A stretch of DNA of 64,000 nt. Origin: Urechis unicinctus. Its lineage: Eukaryota; Annelida; Polychaeta; Xenopneusta; Urechidae. This document shows positions 25,815 to 43,534 of this stretch, one piece after another. A model generated the notes under the pieces. The model ran no database searches. It was given only the letters and a program-made list of their open reading frames with translations, and was not told the DNA's origin. The stretch lies in assembly GCA_034190875.2 (NCBI GenBank), contig CM067354.1, forward strand, positions 37,092,441 to 37,156,440, given 5' to 3'. The position numbers and the translations under genes are program-made. Numbering within the stretch: the first letter of the stretch is position 1; every line of letters begins with the position of its first letter.

Positions 25815-26825
25815 TAACATAACATATATGGCATTTGTATAGCGCCTGTTTCCAGGAAATAATCCTGCTCAAAGGCGCTTAAGCAGGCAGTTAATTGTCA
25901 TAGCACTGACTAAAAAGAAAATTGTTGAGTTTTGATTTGAATACATCAAGCGTATTCGACTGACGAACGTCGATGGGAAGTGCGTTCCACAAACTTGGTG
26001 CGGCATTACTGAACGCTCTGGCACCGTATGACGACATATTAGGGGATTTTGGGACTTAAAGAAGATACTTGTCCATCGATCGATGAAAGAGAGATTGAGT
26101 TTACTTCATAACATGGGGTTTTCCAGTAAACTGTGAGTCCATCAGAACACCCAGGTTTCTGGCTGTATCTGATGTAGGTACACTCATATCGCCAATATTA
26201 ACTGGGCCAAACGACGGCTGGCATTTGTACCGAGATGCGAAAAATAGAATTTCAGTTTTGTCCTCATTCAGTTTTAGAAAACCATGATTTTATCTGTCGA
26301 ATGCATTCTTCCAATTTGGTTTGTGCCCATTCGCATATTTTTGCGTAGGGTTAAATTTTAAATAGATTTGGGTGTAATCAGCATATTGGTGGTATTGCAG
26401 ACCTTGTTCATTTAAAAGATTCGCAAGTGGTGATATGTAGGCAGTAAATAATAATGGCCCTATGACTGATCCTTTTGGCACACCACATGTTAGTTGGTGT
26501 GTTTCAGAATACCTGTCTTCAACACAGACTCGTTGTAAGAGGTTTGATAGGTATGACTATTTTCCATTTAGGCCGAAACTGTCGGACAGGCGACTGAACA
26601 GTGGCGCATAGGTCAAGAAGCACGAGAGCAACAGCATCGTGCTGGTCAACAGCACAAGCAATGTCTTTGTATACTCGGAGAAGTGCAGTCTCAGTACTAT
26701 AGACAGGTTTGTAGGCTGACTGATACTTGTCGTCAAGTAGATTGGCTAATTTATAGTCCTGAAATCGATTGGCTACCACCTTCTCTGTTAATTTAGATAT
26801 GAAGCTCACATGAGCCGGCCATGTG
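25815..26825 (-). mobile_element. 5'-truncated LINE, CR1/L2/Rex1-like reverse transcriptase
   Basis: Minus-strand reading gives ordered reverse-transcriptase pieces: SFISKLTEKVVANRF, YQSAYKPVYSTETALLRVY, VALVLLDL, then PKGSVIGPLLFTAYISPLANLL, YADYTQIYL (YADD box changed to YADY), LNEDKTEILFF, and the carboxy-terminal AAPSLWNALPIDVRQSNTLDVFKSKL. This order is typical of CR1/L2/Rex1-type non-LTR elements. Sequence between the AFD region and the YADD region is missing, and the 5' half is absent (truncation near 26,825). The 3' end near 25,815-25,890 holds GCGCC and GGCGCTTAA words common in tails of such elements. Confidence 0.85.
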
Positions 26826-27895
<1,070 letters not shown>

Positions 27896-27899
27896 ATAA

Positions 27900-29290
27900 G
27901 CTAAATTTCGTTCAGGTGGTGATAGGGCATTATTACAAGCATATTTTTCGGTGCAACGCAGCACTGCATTTTCACTCTGACGCATCTGAACAATCAGTTT
28001 TAACGTTTTTATGGACAACAAAATGCTGATGTGAAGATGGCCAATTAACGGCCCCATTATCAAAGTATGCGTTCCGAACTGGAAACCGAGTAAGCTCCTA
28101 ATAGCCTTATTCCATTGAGTGCATATTTTCTTAAACCCATCAGAATTTACTGCCCATAAATGGGAACCATTAAAACTGCAACAATAGGAACATAAGGTGC
28201 TCTTGTTTAGCTTCCTAAAGTTCCCAAACATTTTGTTATATGATACATTAATCATTTGCATACACAGTCATAAACGTCGGCCATCTTGATGATATCAATG
28301 TTGTTCCATAATTGGTTGATATTGTTTACCTACTGAATAGGTGATCCGTACAATACCAAATTCATTGATTGCCTCATCATTTTGAATACATTTAGTTTCT
28401 AGCGGATAAAACGTTACATTAACGGAGGCACATCACGCTGTAGTAGCAGCTGAAACATTATGTCATGTTGCACCTGATCGAACGCTTTGCTGGCATATAA
28501 TAGCAACTATAGATAATGCTATTTCTGGGTGTGTAATAGCTTATTATTGTTTTACATACCACAGAGTGTACAGTTGTAGAAGGATCCTTTTGCAAATTGA
28601 AAATCAGATGTAGATAAAAATCAACATATTGCTTTAATATGATCATATTCAACACCTTAATAATTGCACTACATAATGAAATCTTCTGTAATTGTCACTA
28701 CAACTATGAGATGATCTCATATCGTTTGGAATAGGAACAGTAGTTGAGTTCATCAAGTCATCTGGAGTATGGCCAATCATTGGATTAAATAGTTACTTAT
28801 AATCAATTGGCTCGTAAAAAAGCTCAAAAGCTCACGGTACCATCGCTTTTGTTCCCTTTTAGCTTACTGATGCATTATTCTATAACAGAGGGTGCGTCAA
28901 CATGATTCCTCAGGCTGTCATTACTTATACCCGCATCTTCCTTTTTCATCAAAGTGAGCATTTCATTGTTATTCGTAGGAACACTTTTATATAGCGCTGC
29001 CCACTTATCCAGAAATAGATTCCGGTTCAGACGTACTAGCTACAGCAGTTTGTTGTCACTCTTATAATTCGGATTAATTTTTTTCAGCATACGCCATAAG
29101 TAAAAATCACTACGTGCATTATCAGCAAGTTTTGCCTTCTTCATATAAAATTCATTTTTCAGTTCCTTAATGGCGTACACAACTCGCAACAATCACCCTC
29201 TTTAATTGAACTCTGCCAAATATATCCCTCACCACTATCCTATTAGATACATCCAGTCCCTAATCCGGCAATATTCTTAAATCGCGTTTT
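27900..29290 (-). mobile_element. Decayed LINE fragment, second family
   Basis: Minus-strand pieces in order: KWAALYKSVPTNNNEMLTLMKKE near 28,990-28,920, VPIPNDMRSS near 28,740, YASKAFDQVQHDIMFQLLLQRDVP near 28,500-28,420, and the carboxy-terminal thumb-like SYCCSFNGSHLW, TQWNKAIRSLLGFQFGTHTLIMGPLIGHLHI at 28,180-28,030. The order fits a reverse transcriptase of a non-LTR element; it is a different family from 25,815-26,825. Many stops and frame changes show an old insertion. It is bounded on both sides by (TA)n arrays. Clade assignment (RTE- or L1/Tx1-like) is uncertain. Confidence 0.75.
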
Positions 29291-29400
29291 GATGTTTTGC
29301 TATGCTTGCCAAAGGAGGCAGTCAACTATAAGGATACTACTACCCCGTGCTCAACTTACCCCATGCTCAACTTCAAATCGTCACACCCTACTGGACTATA

Positions 29401-29865
<465 letters not shown>

Positions 29866-30941
29866 TCACGACATTAGGTATAGATGTTTCAAGCTGGCAT
29901 GACAGCGAGCTCCAATTAAACTCAGATTTTTATCAAGAGCAGCCAACTTATGGGAAGATATTTGCTCTATAATTATTATGGTTTGTATTTGCAATATTTG
30001 CTATGAGCGTGTCACAGTCACTCATATAAACTTCACATTGCTTGCAATATACGAACCTTAACTGCTTGTCCAATGTTGTGTACGATCTGATGTCTGTACG
30101 ATCTGATGTCTGTAGTGAACTGTCAATGCCACTAGTAAGTCTTGTAAACACGGGTATTTAAAAATATTTATCTGCTCAATAACCAGGACCCGCCATCACT
30201 CATGAAGCTTCCAAATGTTCACCCTAATTATACACATGGTAAGAGTGAGAAATGTTGAGTGTATTATGAAGGCTGTCTGGGACAATACAACATCGCACGT
30301 GATAAAAAATCTGATAAATTTGTCACTTCGTCAAGGTGTTGTTCTCGGCGAATCAAAAATAGCACAGATTATCCAAATATACATGAGAGGATATTAAAAC
30401 ATCTACGTTAGTATCCATATTACCCCACATGTCTAAATTATTAATAAAAACAACTTATGCATGATAAATTAATCGCTTTTCTAAAACAACGGATATTCTC
30501 AATAAACATAATTTTGGATTTAGGGAGGTACCAACCAAGCATAAGCAAAATCGAATTTGAAAAAAGATAAAGTACAGCATGCCTCGACGGGTCATATTGG
30601 GTCGTCTATTCATTCTGTTGTATTATTAACTTGTATTAGTCTTATTTTATCTGCTGATACAAATATAATCCCGACAGGAAACAAAGTTGAATTTATACAG
30701 ACTGAGCCCGTGGATACACTCTAATATATTATCATTAGCATAGTAGCTACGACTGTGTCCTCGTAGAGATTTATATTTGTATAAACAAACCTTATCGATG
30801 GACCCGTCAACTCCTTTCCTCCGGGTAGAATTAGACAGCAGATTGCCATGGGACCAGCATATTGAGTCAATACAGGTGAATAAGCTAAGAATATCTGCAT
30901 TCTATTTAAGGCCCAATAAGTTTTTTAAATGTCTATTCTAA

Positions 30942-31089
<148 letters not shown>

Positions 31090-31164
31090 AACTAGACTCT
31101 ATACGACTAGCAGTGAGTGTGTCACCCATTTTACATCAATCCGAGTCACGAGTAATTAGTCAAG

Positions 31165-31252
31165 TTGTCACAGCTTGGAGTTGAACCCACAGCTAGTGGG
31201 TCGAATGACGATGCAGTAAACCACTGCACCACGGGGACCGGCTCACCACGTC
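31165..31252 (-). repeat. tRNA-derived SINE head
   Basis: On the minus strand a box A TGGTGCAGTGG (31,231-31,221) and a box B GGTTCAACTCC (31,187-31,177) are correctly spaced for an internal RNA polymerase III promoter. The sequence then runs towards the (CA)n tract (minus strand of 30,946-31,088), which may be its tail. The tRNA folding is degenerate, so this is a SINE rather than a tRNA gene. Confidence 0.6.
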
Positions 31253-32900
<1,648 letters not shown>

Positions 32901-32924
32901 AATATATATATATATATTTATATA

Positions 32925-33055
<131 letters not shown>

Positions 33056-33059
33056 ATAG

Positions 33060-33229
<170 letters not shown>

Positions 33230-33342
33230 CATTGTCAAACAAATCCTCTGGCAATCCCATCGCCATGCTGGATCATGAGCACACAGCGAGCAGACTAATA
33301 TATTAATGACGTAAATACGGCGTGCGCTAGCAAGAACGCGCG

Positions 33343-33489
33343 TTTAAATAGCTAAGACCGCCCCATATGCCTCTTTACATCTCACCATCTCTCTGACAGA
33401 GAATAGTCTCCCCTAATCACCTGCTCCTGAAGCCAGTTCGTGCTGCATTTGCCTCGTCGGTAGCCGAGTCTTGTGACCGTCTGACACAG
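33343..33489 (+). promoter_or_regulatory. Putative promoter and 5' non-coding exon of the right GPCR gene
   Basis: Same TATA-like word (33,343-33,350) and CAG|GTGAGG donor (cut after 33,489) as in the left copy. If the donor is used, the DNA element at 33,615-34,405 lies inside the resulting 5' intron. Confidence 0.35.
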
Positions 33490-33614
33490 GTGAGGTCAAG
33501 TTAATTTAAGAAGAGGTTTGACAAAAGGCCGATACCTACCACGTGGACCGCGTGCACTTGATACGGTGATAGATTCCAGCTTCCTTCCTGTCATCAGCCG
33601 AGCATGTCTAAAAC

Positions 33615-34405
33615 TAGCCCTACAAGACGTCTGCGTAGACGTCTTACCTTTTTTCGAAACAACGCAATGCGAATATTTTTAGATCGATTCAGACAACTAC
33701 CAAGCACAAAACATACACAAGTGATGGAGTTATAGAATGCAATGATGTTTTACGGACGATTTTATCCCTTTTCGGCGGAGGATTTCATCCATGGTAATTT
33801 TTTATAGTTCGATCAATTTGGGAAGCGGTAAAAAGTCAGAAACACAGCAACATGTTTGTTTACAGAATGACGAAGTCTAATGCTAAGCCCGGGGGGGGGG
33901 GGCACTTAAGTGTAAGGATATAGTATACATGTGCCGCACGAAGGGGGTGGTTTTTTTCGACATCTCGACTTTTACGACGGGTTAGACAATCGCATAATAC
34001 CTTGTACGATGGAGTATACTTTTTCTCATTCTCAACGAGTTCAACGGGTACGGGATTTCGAGGTCCCGCGGCACACTCCTATCCAAGTTAGGGTAAGTGC
34101 CCCCCACTTGGGATGCTAAGGCAATGCGGGAAATCGCGAGAATTAATAGTTTCCAAAATGGCAGACTGTTATCGCGATTTGTTCGGAAACGAACTATCGA
34201 TGGCATTCATTGAAGAATAGCGTCGAGTGGTGTTAAGTTTTTTGGAGCGAAAGGTCTATTTTTTGTAAAGGCTCTTGATATATGTTATTTTCTAGGTGCG
34301 AAATATAGCCCTTCGCGAGATATAGTCCAAACGAGATATCGCCGACTGTGTTTGACTAACTCTTCGTAACGGTATAAATTCATGTTACCGTTACACCGGA
34401 GCTAG
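33615..34405. mobile_element. 791-bp non-autonomous DNA element, hAT-like, with 8-bp target duplication
   Basis: TCTAAAAC flanks the element on both sides (33,607-33,614 and 34,406-34,413) and occurs once in the uninterrupted left copy (1,774-1,781). The ends read TAGCCC... and ...GAGCTAG, giving short inverted ends (TAGCYC). An 8-bp duplication and TAG ends fit the hAT superfamily. A 7-bp duplication with CTAGC ends is an equivalent reading. Just inside the left end is a perfect 9-bp hairpin stem (AAGACGTCT / AGACGTCTT). It has no transposase frame. About 40 bp near 34,256-34,295 also occur at about 49,882-49,921. Confidence 0.85.
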
Positions 34406-35039
34406 TCTAAAACCTGACCTTTGCCATATGGCACGGCAGTCACGTGACCAGTGACCTTCTGGGGCAGTACACCTGGTCGCATCACTCGTGTTTTGTTGTT
34501 GGTAGGCATATATTTATCTTACGTATATTATGATTTTAAAGAATTTTATTTTAAACTATTCATTTAGAGGGATAAAGTGTTTGACTTAAGTTTCCGTTTT
34601 ACTCCATTATTTTGTTTATCTATTGCATGCATTGACAATGTAAGCTGCAGTTATCGAAGGAGCGCCGAATGTGATTTTATTTAGAAAGTAGTAATACTGT
34701 TCAAAGATGCATTTTTCGGCTAGTATAATATTCTGATTCTAACTTCGCCTTAGTCTTCTAAATTCATTTTATTGTTTGTTGACTTTTGATGTAGGGTTAA
34801 CCAAATCATAGATAAGCCCACACGCAATCCGATCCAGCGTGTGACTTTAAACAATCTACCACGTACCTTGTCAGATGTATTGATTGTGTCCCCTCAAAAG
34901 AATCAATCAGGACTCTTTAAAACGCCGTAAATATAGTCGGGTTTATCGATTGGACTCGACTTAATGGGTATCAATTTCAAAAATTGTGTAGTGAGAGTAA
35001 GTGTACTTTTTTTGACACGGCCTAATTTGGACTTGATGC

Positions 35040-36113
35040 ATGATTAAAATCTCCATGTGTATAGAGACGATGGAGTCATCCACAACTTCAGCCGTCACCG
35101 GAAGTGACTCAGACGCCGACTACAACTATTTCGTCCTCGGGGATCCTAAGAAATCAAGAGCATTCTTTGAATGCTTAGTATACGTAGTTGGCGTTGTAGG
35201 GCTGGTTGCCAATCTGTTCGTCGCCGTAGTCCTCTTGTCGTCTGTCAAACTCAGGTCTAAGTTGTGTATCTTGTTGATCATTAGCCAGACGTTTCTCGAC
35301 ATGTTCAGCGCTGCCAACATTCTCTTGACTTATTGCCTCTTCTTTAACATGGGCGCCGTGTACGGTCCAGCCGGCCAGCTCTACTGCCGCCTCGTCTGGT
35401 CCGAGTCCTTGCTCTATATTGGCCTCTATGCTTCCGTCTTCAATGTCATGGCCGTGGCCGGGGAACGCCTTCTCATGATTGGCTTTCCTATTTTACATCG
35501 GAACTATTTCACGAGAAACGTAGCTTGCGTAGCGATTGTGGTCGGCGCCATGACGGCTGTTGTCCTCAATGTGCCCAACACGCTTGCTTCCCACATTCAC
35601 ATCGACCACTGCGTGGTTGACTATGTCATGAACGACCCAGCATCCCAAGTGGCTTACGGCGTCGTCATCAGCGTCATCACTTTCTTCATGCCCCTCTTCT
35701 TCCTCGTCGTCTCCTACTCTCACATGTTGCTCGTCCTGCGGCGCACTAGGAGAGTCCATCCCGCGTTGAATGCCGCACAACCCAAACCCGCCCACGTTAA
35801 CAGCTCGTCGAACAAGAACCTGAGTACGGCGCAGATGAACCTGTTCAAAACCATGCTGACTGTAGCCATCCTCTTCATTGTTTGCTGGACCCCAACTCAA
35901 GTGTATTATTTTCTCTACAGCATCGGGTTACCCTTATCATTCGAAGATGCTGTTTACTATACGAGTATGGCATTGGCCCTTTTGAATGGGTGTATCAATC
36001 CATTCATATACATCGTGCAATTTGAGGAGTTTAAGGTAAGGGCCAAGCAGTTAGTAGGTCTTACGTCACGTGACGCGCGCTTAGTTCAGCCGTCTAGTGG
36101 GGCTACAGGTTAA
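35040..36113 (+). CDS. Class A (rhodopsin-like) G-protein-coupled receptor, right copy
   Basis: An intronless 357-residue receptor, 350 residues identical to the left copy. It has the same helices, C116-C191 disulfide pair, E142-R143-L in place of DRY, CWTP at 282-285 and NPFIY at 320-324. The seven replacements fall in the amino-terminal tail, the start of extracellular loop 1, the Ser/Asn-rich third intracellular loop and the carboxy tail; the helices and the main signature motifs are untouched, as expected under purifying selection. The AATAAA that overlaps the stop codon in the left copy reads AATAAC here. Ligand unknown. It faces the transporter gene tail to tail about 3.1 kb away. Confidence 0.92.
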   Translation: MIKISMCIETMESSTTSAVTGSDSDADYNYFVLGDPKKSRAFFECLVYVVGVVGLVANLFVAVVLLSSVKLRSKLCILLIISQTFLDMFSAANILLTYCLFFNMGAVYGPAGQLYCRLVWSESLLYIGLYASVFNVMAVAGERLLMIGFPILHRNYFTRNVACVAIVVGAMTAVVLNVPNTLASHIHIDHCVVDYVMNDPASQVAYGVVISVITFFMPLFFLVVSYSHMLLVLRRTRRVHPALNAAQPKPAHVNSSSNKNLSTAQMNLFKTMLTVAILFIVCWTPTQVYYFLYSIGLPLSFEDAVYYTSMALALLNGCINPFIYIVQFEEFKVRAKQLVGLTSRDARLVQPSSGATG

Positions 36114-36309
36114 TAACGTGACGACTTGATGACGTCACGTAACCCACCCCAATCGCTACCCCCCGCCCAGCCCCCACACACACTCGCTTTACATCCCCAC
36201 TAAAGTAATCTGTGACAATATTAGAATACTTATTTCGCGACGTGATTTTCAACTATGTACGTTTGTGTCTGTGAGTACCAGTTTAACGTCGTGGTATATG
36301 TGTGTGTGA

Positions 36310-36545
36310 TGATCACGATTCTCGTTCATAGATAGCTCGCTATTCATCTTATCGCAATCCACAGATAGCTCCCAGTTTATCTTATCACATTCCACATATA
36401 GCTCCCTATTCATCTTATCACACCTAACAGATAGCTCCCTATTCATCTTATCACATTCCACAGATAGCTCCCTATTCATCCTATCACATTCCACAGATAG
36501 TTCCCTATTCATCTTATCATATTCCACAGATAGCTCCCTATTCAT
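36310..36545. repeat. 33-bp minisatellite downstream of right GPCR
   Basis: Orthologous to 3,670-3,900, with the same unit count and the same 98-codon minus-strand open frame. Confidence 0.9.
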
Positions 36546-36889
36546 TTGATCCAGTCCAGTGATGCTTATTTATCTCAACTTTATACCTGACACACATACG
36601 GTGTCCAGTAGATATTTAGTTCCCATATAGCGATGATGAATAATGTGAGCTCGTATATTCCCATGCTTCCCCATACCATCATCTGCTATTTAGCCACATG
36701 CATGGGTGTATATCTAATGTGCATGTATGAGTGCAAAGTCTGAACCCGGCTCACTTCCGAACCTATGCAGTTCTCAGATCTGTATATGCACCGCTTTTGC
36801 TAGTAGCGCTAGCAACACACCTGAAAGAAGAACCTGTTACTCTAATGACCGGCCACAGAATGTCTTCACAAAATGCGCTTGATCATAGC

Positions 36890-37230
36890 GCGATGTGGCC
36901 TCTTTCTGAATGAATTCCGCGGTGGGTTTTTTTTTTTTGCAAAAAGCGGACTTGTTTGATATTATAGAGTGCATTTTATTTGTGATTTTATGCATCAACT
37001 CGTATCTAGTGATGACTACCATCGTCTGTAGTAATGCACGCACTCTGTGCGATGTGGCCTCTTTCTGACTCAATTCCGCGGTGGGTTTTTTTTTTTACGT
37101 TACACCCCTGGCAAAAAGCGGACATGTTTGATCTTAAAGAGTGCATTCCCTTTGTAATTTTATGTATCAACTCGTATCTATTGATGACTACCAATGTCTG
37201 CAGTAATGCACGCGCTCTGTGCGTAGGAAC
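36890..37230. repeat. Tandem duplication, unit about 160 bp, right copy
   Basis: Same two-unit structure as 4,236-4,590, starting at GATGTGGCCTCTTTCTGA in each unit. Confidence 0.85.
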
Positions 37231-37444
37231 TACTCTCCCTAATGAAATCTTTCGACGTCACACTTACAAAGCAGATGAAATTTTTGAAAGTACCAAAGAC
37301 ACTTTGTTTGTGAGTATACTATGGGTCTTCTGATCAATTACGGCGACGGTGATGGCGAGAGGCTGGCAGGAAGGAGAACGAGTATCCAAATGCTGAACCC
37401 AGAGTGACAGAGAGGAAAAGCGTTAATGGATGCCACAGTTTTTC

Positions 37445-37750
37445 CCTCCATTTTCCAACAATTGAACCATTTTCCAATGAGCGTGTTCTAGGAGTGGAAC
37501 CATTCATTTCCTTATGAGTATGTTCTAGTTGTGGAACCATAAATTTTCTTATGAGCGTGTTCTAGGAGTGGAACCGTTTTCTAATGAGCGTATTTTAGCA
37601 GTGGTGCCTTTTTCTAATGTGTTCTAGGAGTGGAACCATTAATTTTCTTATGAGCATGTTCTAGGAGTGGAACCATTTTCTAATGAGCGTGTTCTAGAAT
37701 TGGAACCATTAATTTTCTTATGAGCATGTTCTAGGAGTGGAACCATTTGA
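37445..37750. repeat. Minisatellite, unit about 36-40 bp, right copy
   Basis: Orthologous to 4,800-5,150 but with fewer units. Confidence 0.88.
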
Positions 37751-38124
37751 TGATAATCGTGTCAGTCATTAGTCATATCTACTGTATGGCGCGAGGAATA
37801 ATGTTTTATTGTTAAAACTACGTATAGTGCAAGCGTGTTGTAAGTGATTTCAGTCTAATGCTGTAAAAATAAACTCGATGTTAGATTTAATTATTTGTTG
37901 ACATTGACCATTTTAGTTCAAATATTCGCTGAATGAATCGTGACATTGTGTCAGTCATTTGAGATGGGGTGTATCACAAAGTTTGATCATTGAGCGTTTG
38001 GGGTTATCCCGATCACCCAACCTGAGGGTAAGTTGCAAAAAGACGTCGTTGCGTAAGTCAGCTAAGAGGGGTGTTTTCGTAAAGTAAGAATATTGAGTTT
38101 TTTGGGGTGCTTCCGGTCACCGCT

Positions 38125-38350
38125 CAAGCTGAGTAAGTATGTTTAGGGTTTAACGGCACACTAACACGTAACGTGTAATATGGCTCTTCGAAAGGTGGGA
38201 TGAATATGAAGGGATAAGAATGACCACATTAAACAGCTGCCTTCTAGGATAAATGGAAAAAAGAGGCAAACATATGTGGATGATGACGAAAAAGATAAGA
38301 ACGCAAACGATTATCCTAGTGCATGTCACCGCCAGCCGTTTGACTGGATC
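38125..38350 (-). repeat. LINE-type 3' tail fragment, right copy
   Basis: Contains TTTAACGGCACACTAACAC and is orthologous to 5,510-5,665. It keeps about 80 bp (38,270-38,350) that are missing from the left copy, bounded there by a CA microhomology. Confidence 0.5.
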
Positions 38351-39210
38351 AGACCATTCCGGCCTCTCATCTAGGTGTAAATCCTGGCCAAAGTATTGTG
38401 TTGCAGATATGGCCCTCATAAGAACATCTCCACTCTACGTAAATTACTGCCAGAACGGAAGATAGATTTGTGTTGTGCGCTACTGCTCTTACTTTGGTTG
38501 TAATTTGAAGTTTAACATTTTGGCATTAGGATGCTAGTACTGAATAGTTGGATCACAAAATCACTGATATTGCGAGATTAAAACGAAGTTTGAATTGAAT
38601 GACAAACTCTTGCTACGTCATCGATTCAGTTCTAGGTCACTCGTCCCAGCCGTCTATTATTTCTGCTGTTGGACCAGTTAAGTTTCTCTCTAAAATACTC
38701 CATCGATTTATATTACACCATAGTATATCTACGGCCCCTGCTCCATGCCAGTGTCATGTTTTTATTGTGATTACAGTCTGGAACTTAAACTTATCAATTG
38801 AATGACCAATGCTGTACGCCAACGCACAGCACTGTATTCGTCATTCTAGTGGTTCTAGTGAAGCTAAAATAACACATTTCTTATCACCGGATGAGAATTA
38901 TAAAAACGCATTTTATTTTGGGTAAAATAAAGTTTCATTATAAGTATACAAATAAATTCGTATTTGTACTTAATGATAATAATAGATACAGAAAACACAA
39001 GAAAGCCAATGAATGACGTAAAACCAGAGAAATAATTAAAACTGCAAAAAGTGAGATTTCGCGGCTAACAGAGTGAATTAGCAATCACGTGACACGATAT
39101 ACATCACAGACGCGATGATACACGTATCTATGACGTCTCAAGTAAACGCGTTCATCGGTTTTTACCCATCTACATCACCCCAGCACCAGGATAAAGCAGT
39201 GGTTTGGGAT

Positions 39211-41561
<2,351 letters not shown>

Positions 41562-41688
41562 CGCTCTCCTCCTCCCTGACAAGCAACAGCATACAAAATG
41601 TTACAATAGAAACGATCAACTCTATTAAAATGTCCGATGTAGCTAACTCTCTAAACAAGGTAATCTTTGGAACCAGCGCGGCAGAACT

Positions 41689-41691
<3 letters not shown>

Positions 41692-41771
<80 letters not shown>

Positions 41772-41777
41772 CTATAG

Positions 41778-41811
<34 letters not shown>
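41692..41811. repeat. (TA)n microsatellite upstream of right transporter
   Basis: About 120 bp of TA with a central CGCTATAGC-like interruption. It starts 34 bp after the right edge of the duplication and about 130 bp upstream of the transporter start codon. Confidence 0.96.
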
Positions 41812-41817
<6 letters not shown>

Positions 41818-41819
41818 CT

Positions 41820-42290
41820 GTGTACGAGTTGGTCTTGGTGCCGCTGCCCTACCCGACGCTGCCCGACCCTAACCTGCCCCTCCCGATGCTACCCTACCCT
41901 ACCCGACGCTACCCTACCCGACCCTACGCTGCCGCTGCCCTACTCGACGCTGCCCTTCCCGATGCTACCCTCCCCTCCCCTACCCTACCCAAGCGCAACC
42001 ACCACCGTATCGGCGTATGCCACGCCCAGGCCGCCGCGCTCTGGCCGCTTGTGACTGGCGAGCTAGGAGGCTAGGCATGGTGCGTCGGCACCGAGAGTAG
42101 TTTAGCTGTTTAGGACAACATTGCTTGTCAAAATAATAGAAATTTATGTTGATTATGTTTAAACTCAACGTTATTGTACATAATTGTATCACACGCAAGT
42201 CCGGTATTAATCTTAGAACTTGGGGACGAGTTGGTCTGGGTACGAGTTGGTTTGGGGACGAGTTGGTTTGGGGACGAGTTGACCCTAACT
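41820..42290. repeat. Pyrimidine-rich low-complexity tract and 15-bp GACGAGTTGG repeats
   Basis: From 41,840 to 41,990 one strand is built of CCCTACCCGACGCT-type words. At 42,225-42,285 four units of GGGGACGAGTTGGTTT follow; a single related unit (TACGAGTTGGTCTTGG) lies at 41,823 before the tract. Such a strand-biased tract may form non-B DNA. No gene. Confidence 0.75.
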
Positions 42291-42299
42291 CCTATGGTA

Positions 42300-43530
42300 C
42301 TACCTCCGCTCGTAAGCAGTGGTTTTATTATCCAAAAATACTGTATGCAAACTTGATTGCAGGATCATAATGTTCAAAAACAAGCGTCAGTCGACACATT
42401 CCGTGTCCAACTCAACGCTCAATCACACAATGAATAAATCAATGAGAGTCTGACTCTCGGGGACTCACGTTTTTTTTACTATTACGTATGATTCTCACAT
42501 CGTAATGATACGTAAGGTCGCGCACCTTTCTTTTTGGAAATATTCCAATTTCAATTGTCGAGCCGATGTTTACAATGTTATGGCGGAAGTGGGCAAGATG
42601 GTGTTCGTTATTTAGGAGCGTTCTGATATCCTCGTTCTATTCCGCGACGTTATGACTCAAACACGGTTCCGCTTATGGATAGAAATTTTACTCTTTACCC
42701 AATCCCACATGAACCTTATAATGAAGATAGTCAGCCATAAAGCTTCGTCATCATGGCTCATGAACGTGATATTAGGTAGGCTATGGTCGAATCGTAGATA
42801 TTAGGTCTTCGATGCACTTCGAGTACGAATGAGTGCCATACCGTATAATTCGAATATAATGTTTTATTTAATTTGTCCACTGGTAAATTTTTGCACCCTC
42901 TTTTGGACGCAGCAGACTTTACCAACAGGTTATACTCGAGTTCGGCGGGGCAATGGTACTCCCCGGCTTATTTAGCGGAATTGAGAGAAGAATAATACTT
43001 CGAAATTCCGTTCATTTAGTACTTTTATTCGACAGAACAAAGGCCACCTTCTGACAACCACCTTCACACGCAGCTCCCCATCCACGGCTGGTTCATTGCA
43101 GGCGTAGAGGACTGAAACGGAGGGCAGCTGTGAGTAGTCGTCATATAGTCGCTTTTCAATTTCCTATTTGGTAACTCAGGAACTTGAATGAATATCCTCG
43201 AATTTTGGGTCCTTTTATATAATTTCATTTCGCGTAGGACCAAATTGGTGGACGCCTCATTAAATCACAACCAAGATAATTTGGCGAAGCGATTCACCAA
43301 GTTAACATTTAAAGATTCTACATGTAAATCACGACAGATGAAACGCCTGAAACTTAAATTGCCTGCAGTTTGGTAGGAATCACTAATATATAAAGAAACA
43401 TGGTATATAAATAATTGGATCACACACACATTAAATTAAGGGACCGACGACATCAATGTTCTGACATTGACGCAAGAGATCAGGATTCCGTGATACTTGA
43501 CACAACATTCTCCTTAGGCAAGGCACTCGC
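42300..43530. other. Spacer
   Basis: No recognised gene or repeat; short open frames only (for example 43,188-43,376, plus strand, no motif). Confidence 0.5.
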
Positions 43531-43534
43531 CCCT

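Noticed and set aside
41843-41990. CCCTA-type words as possible telomeric repeat
   Set aside because: Units are irregular CCCTACCCGACGCT words, not a CCCTAA array; it is a low-complexity tract.
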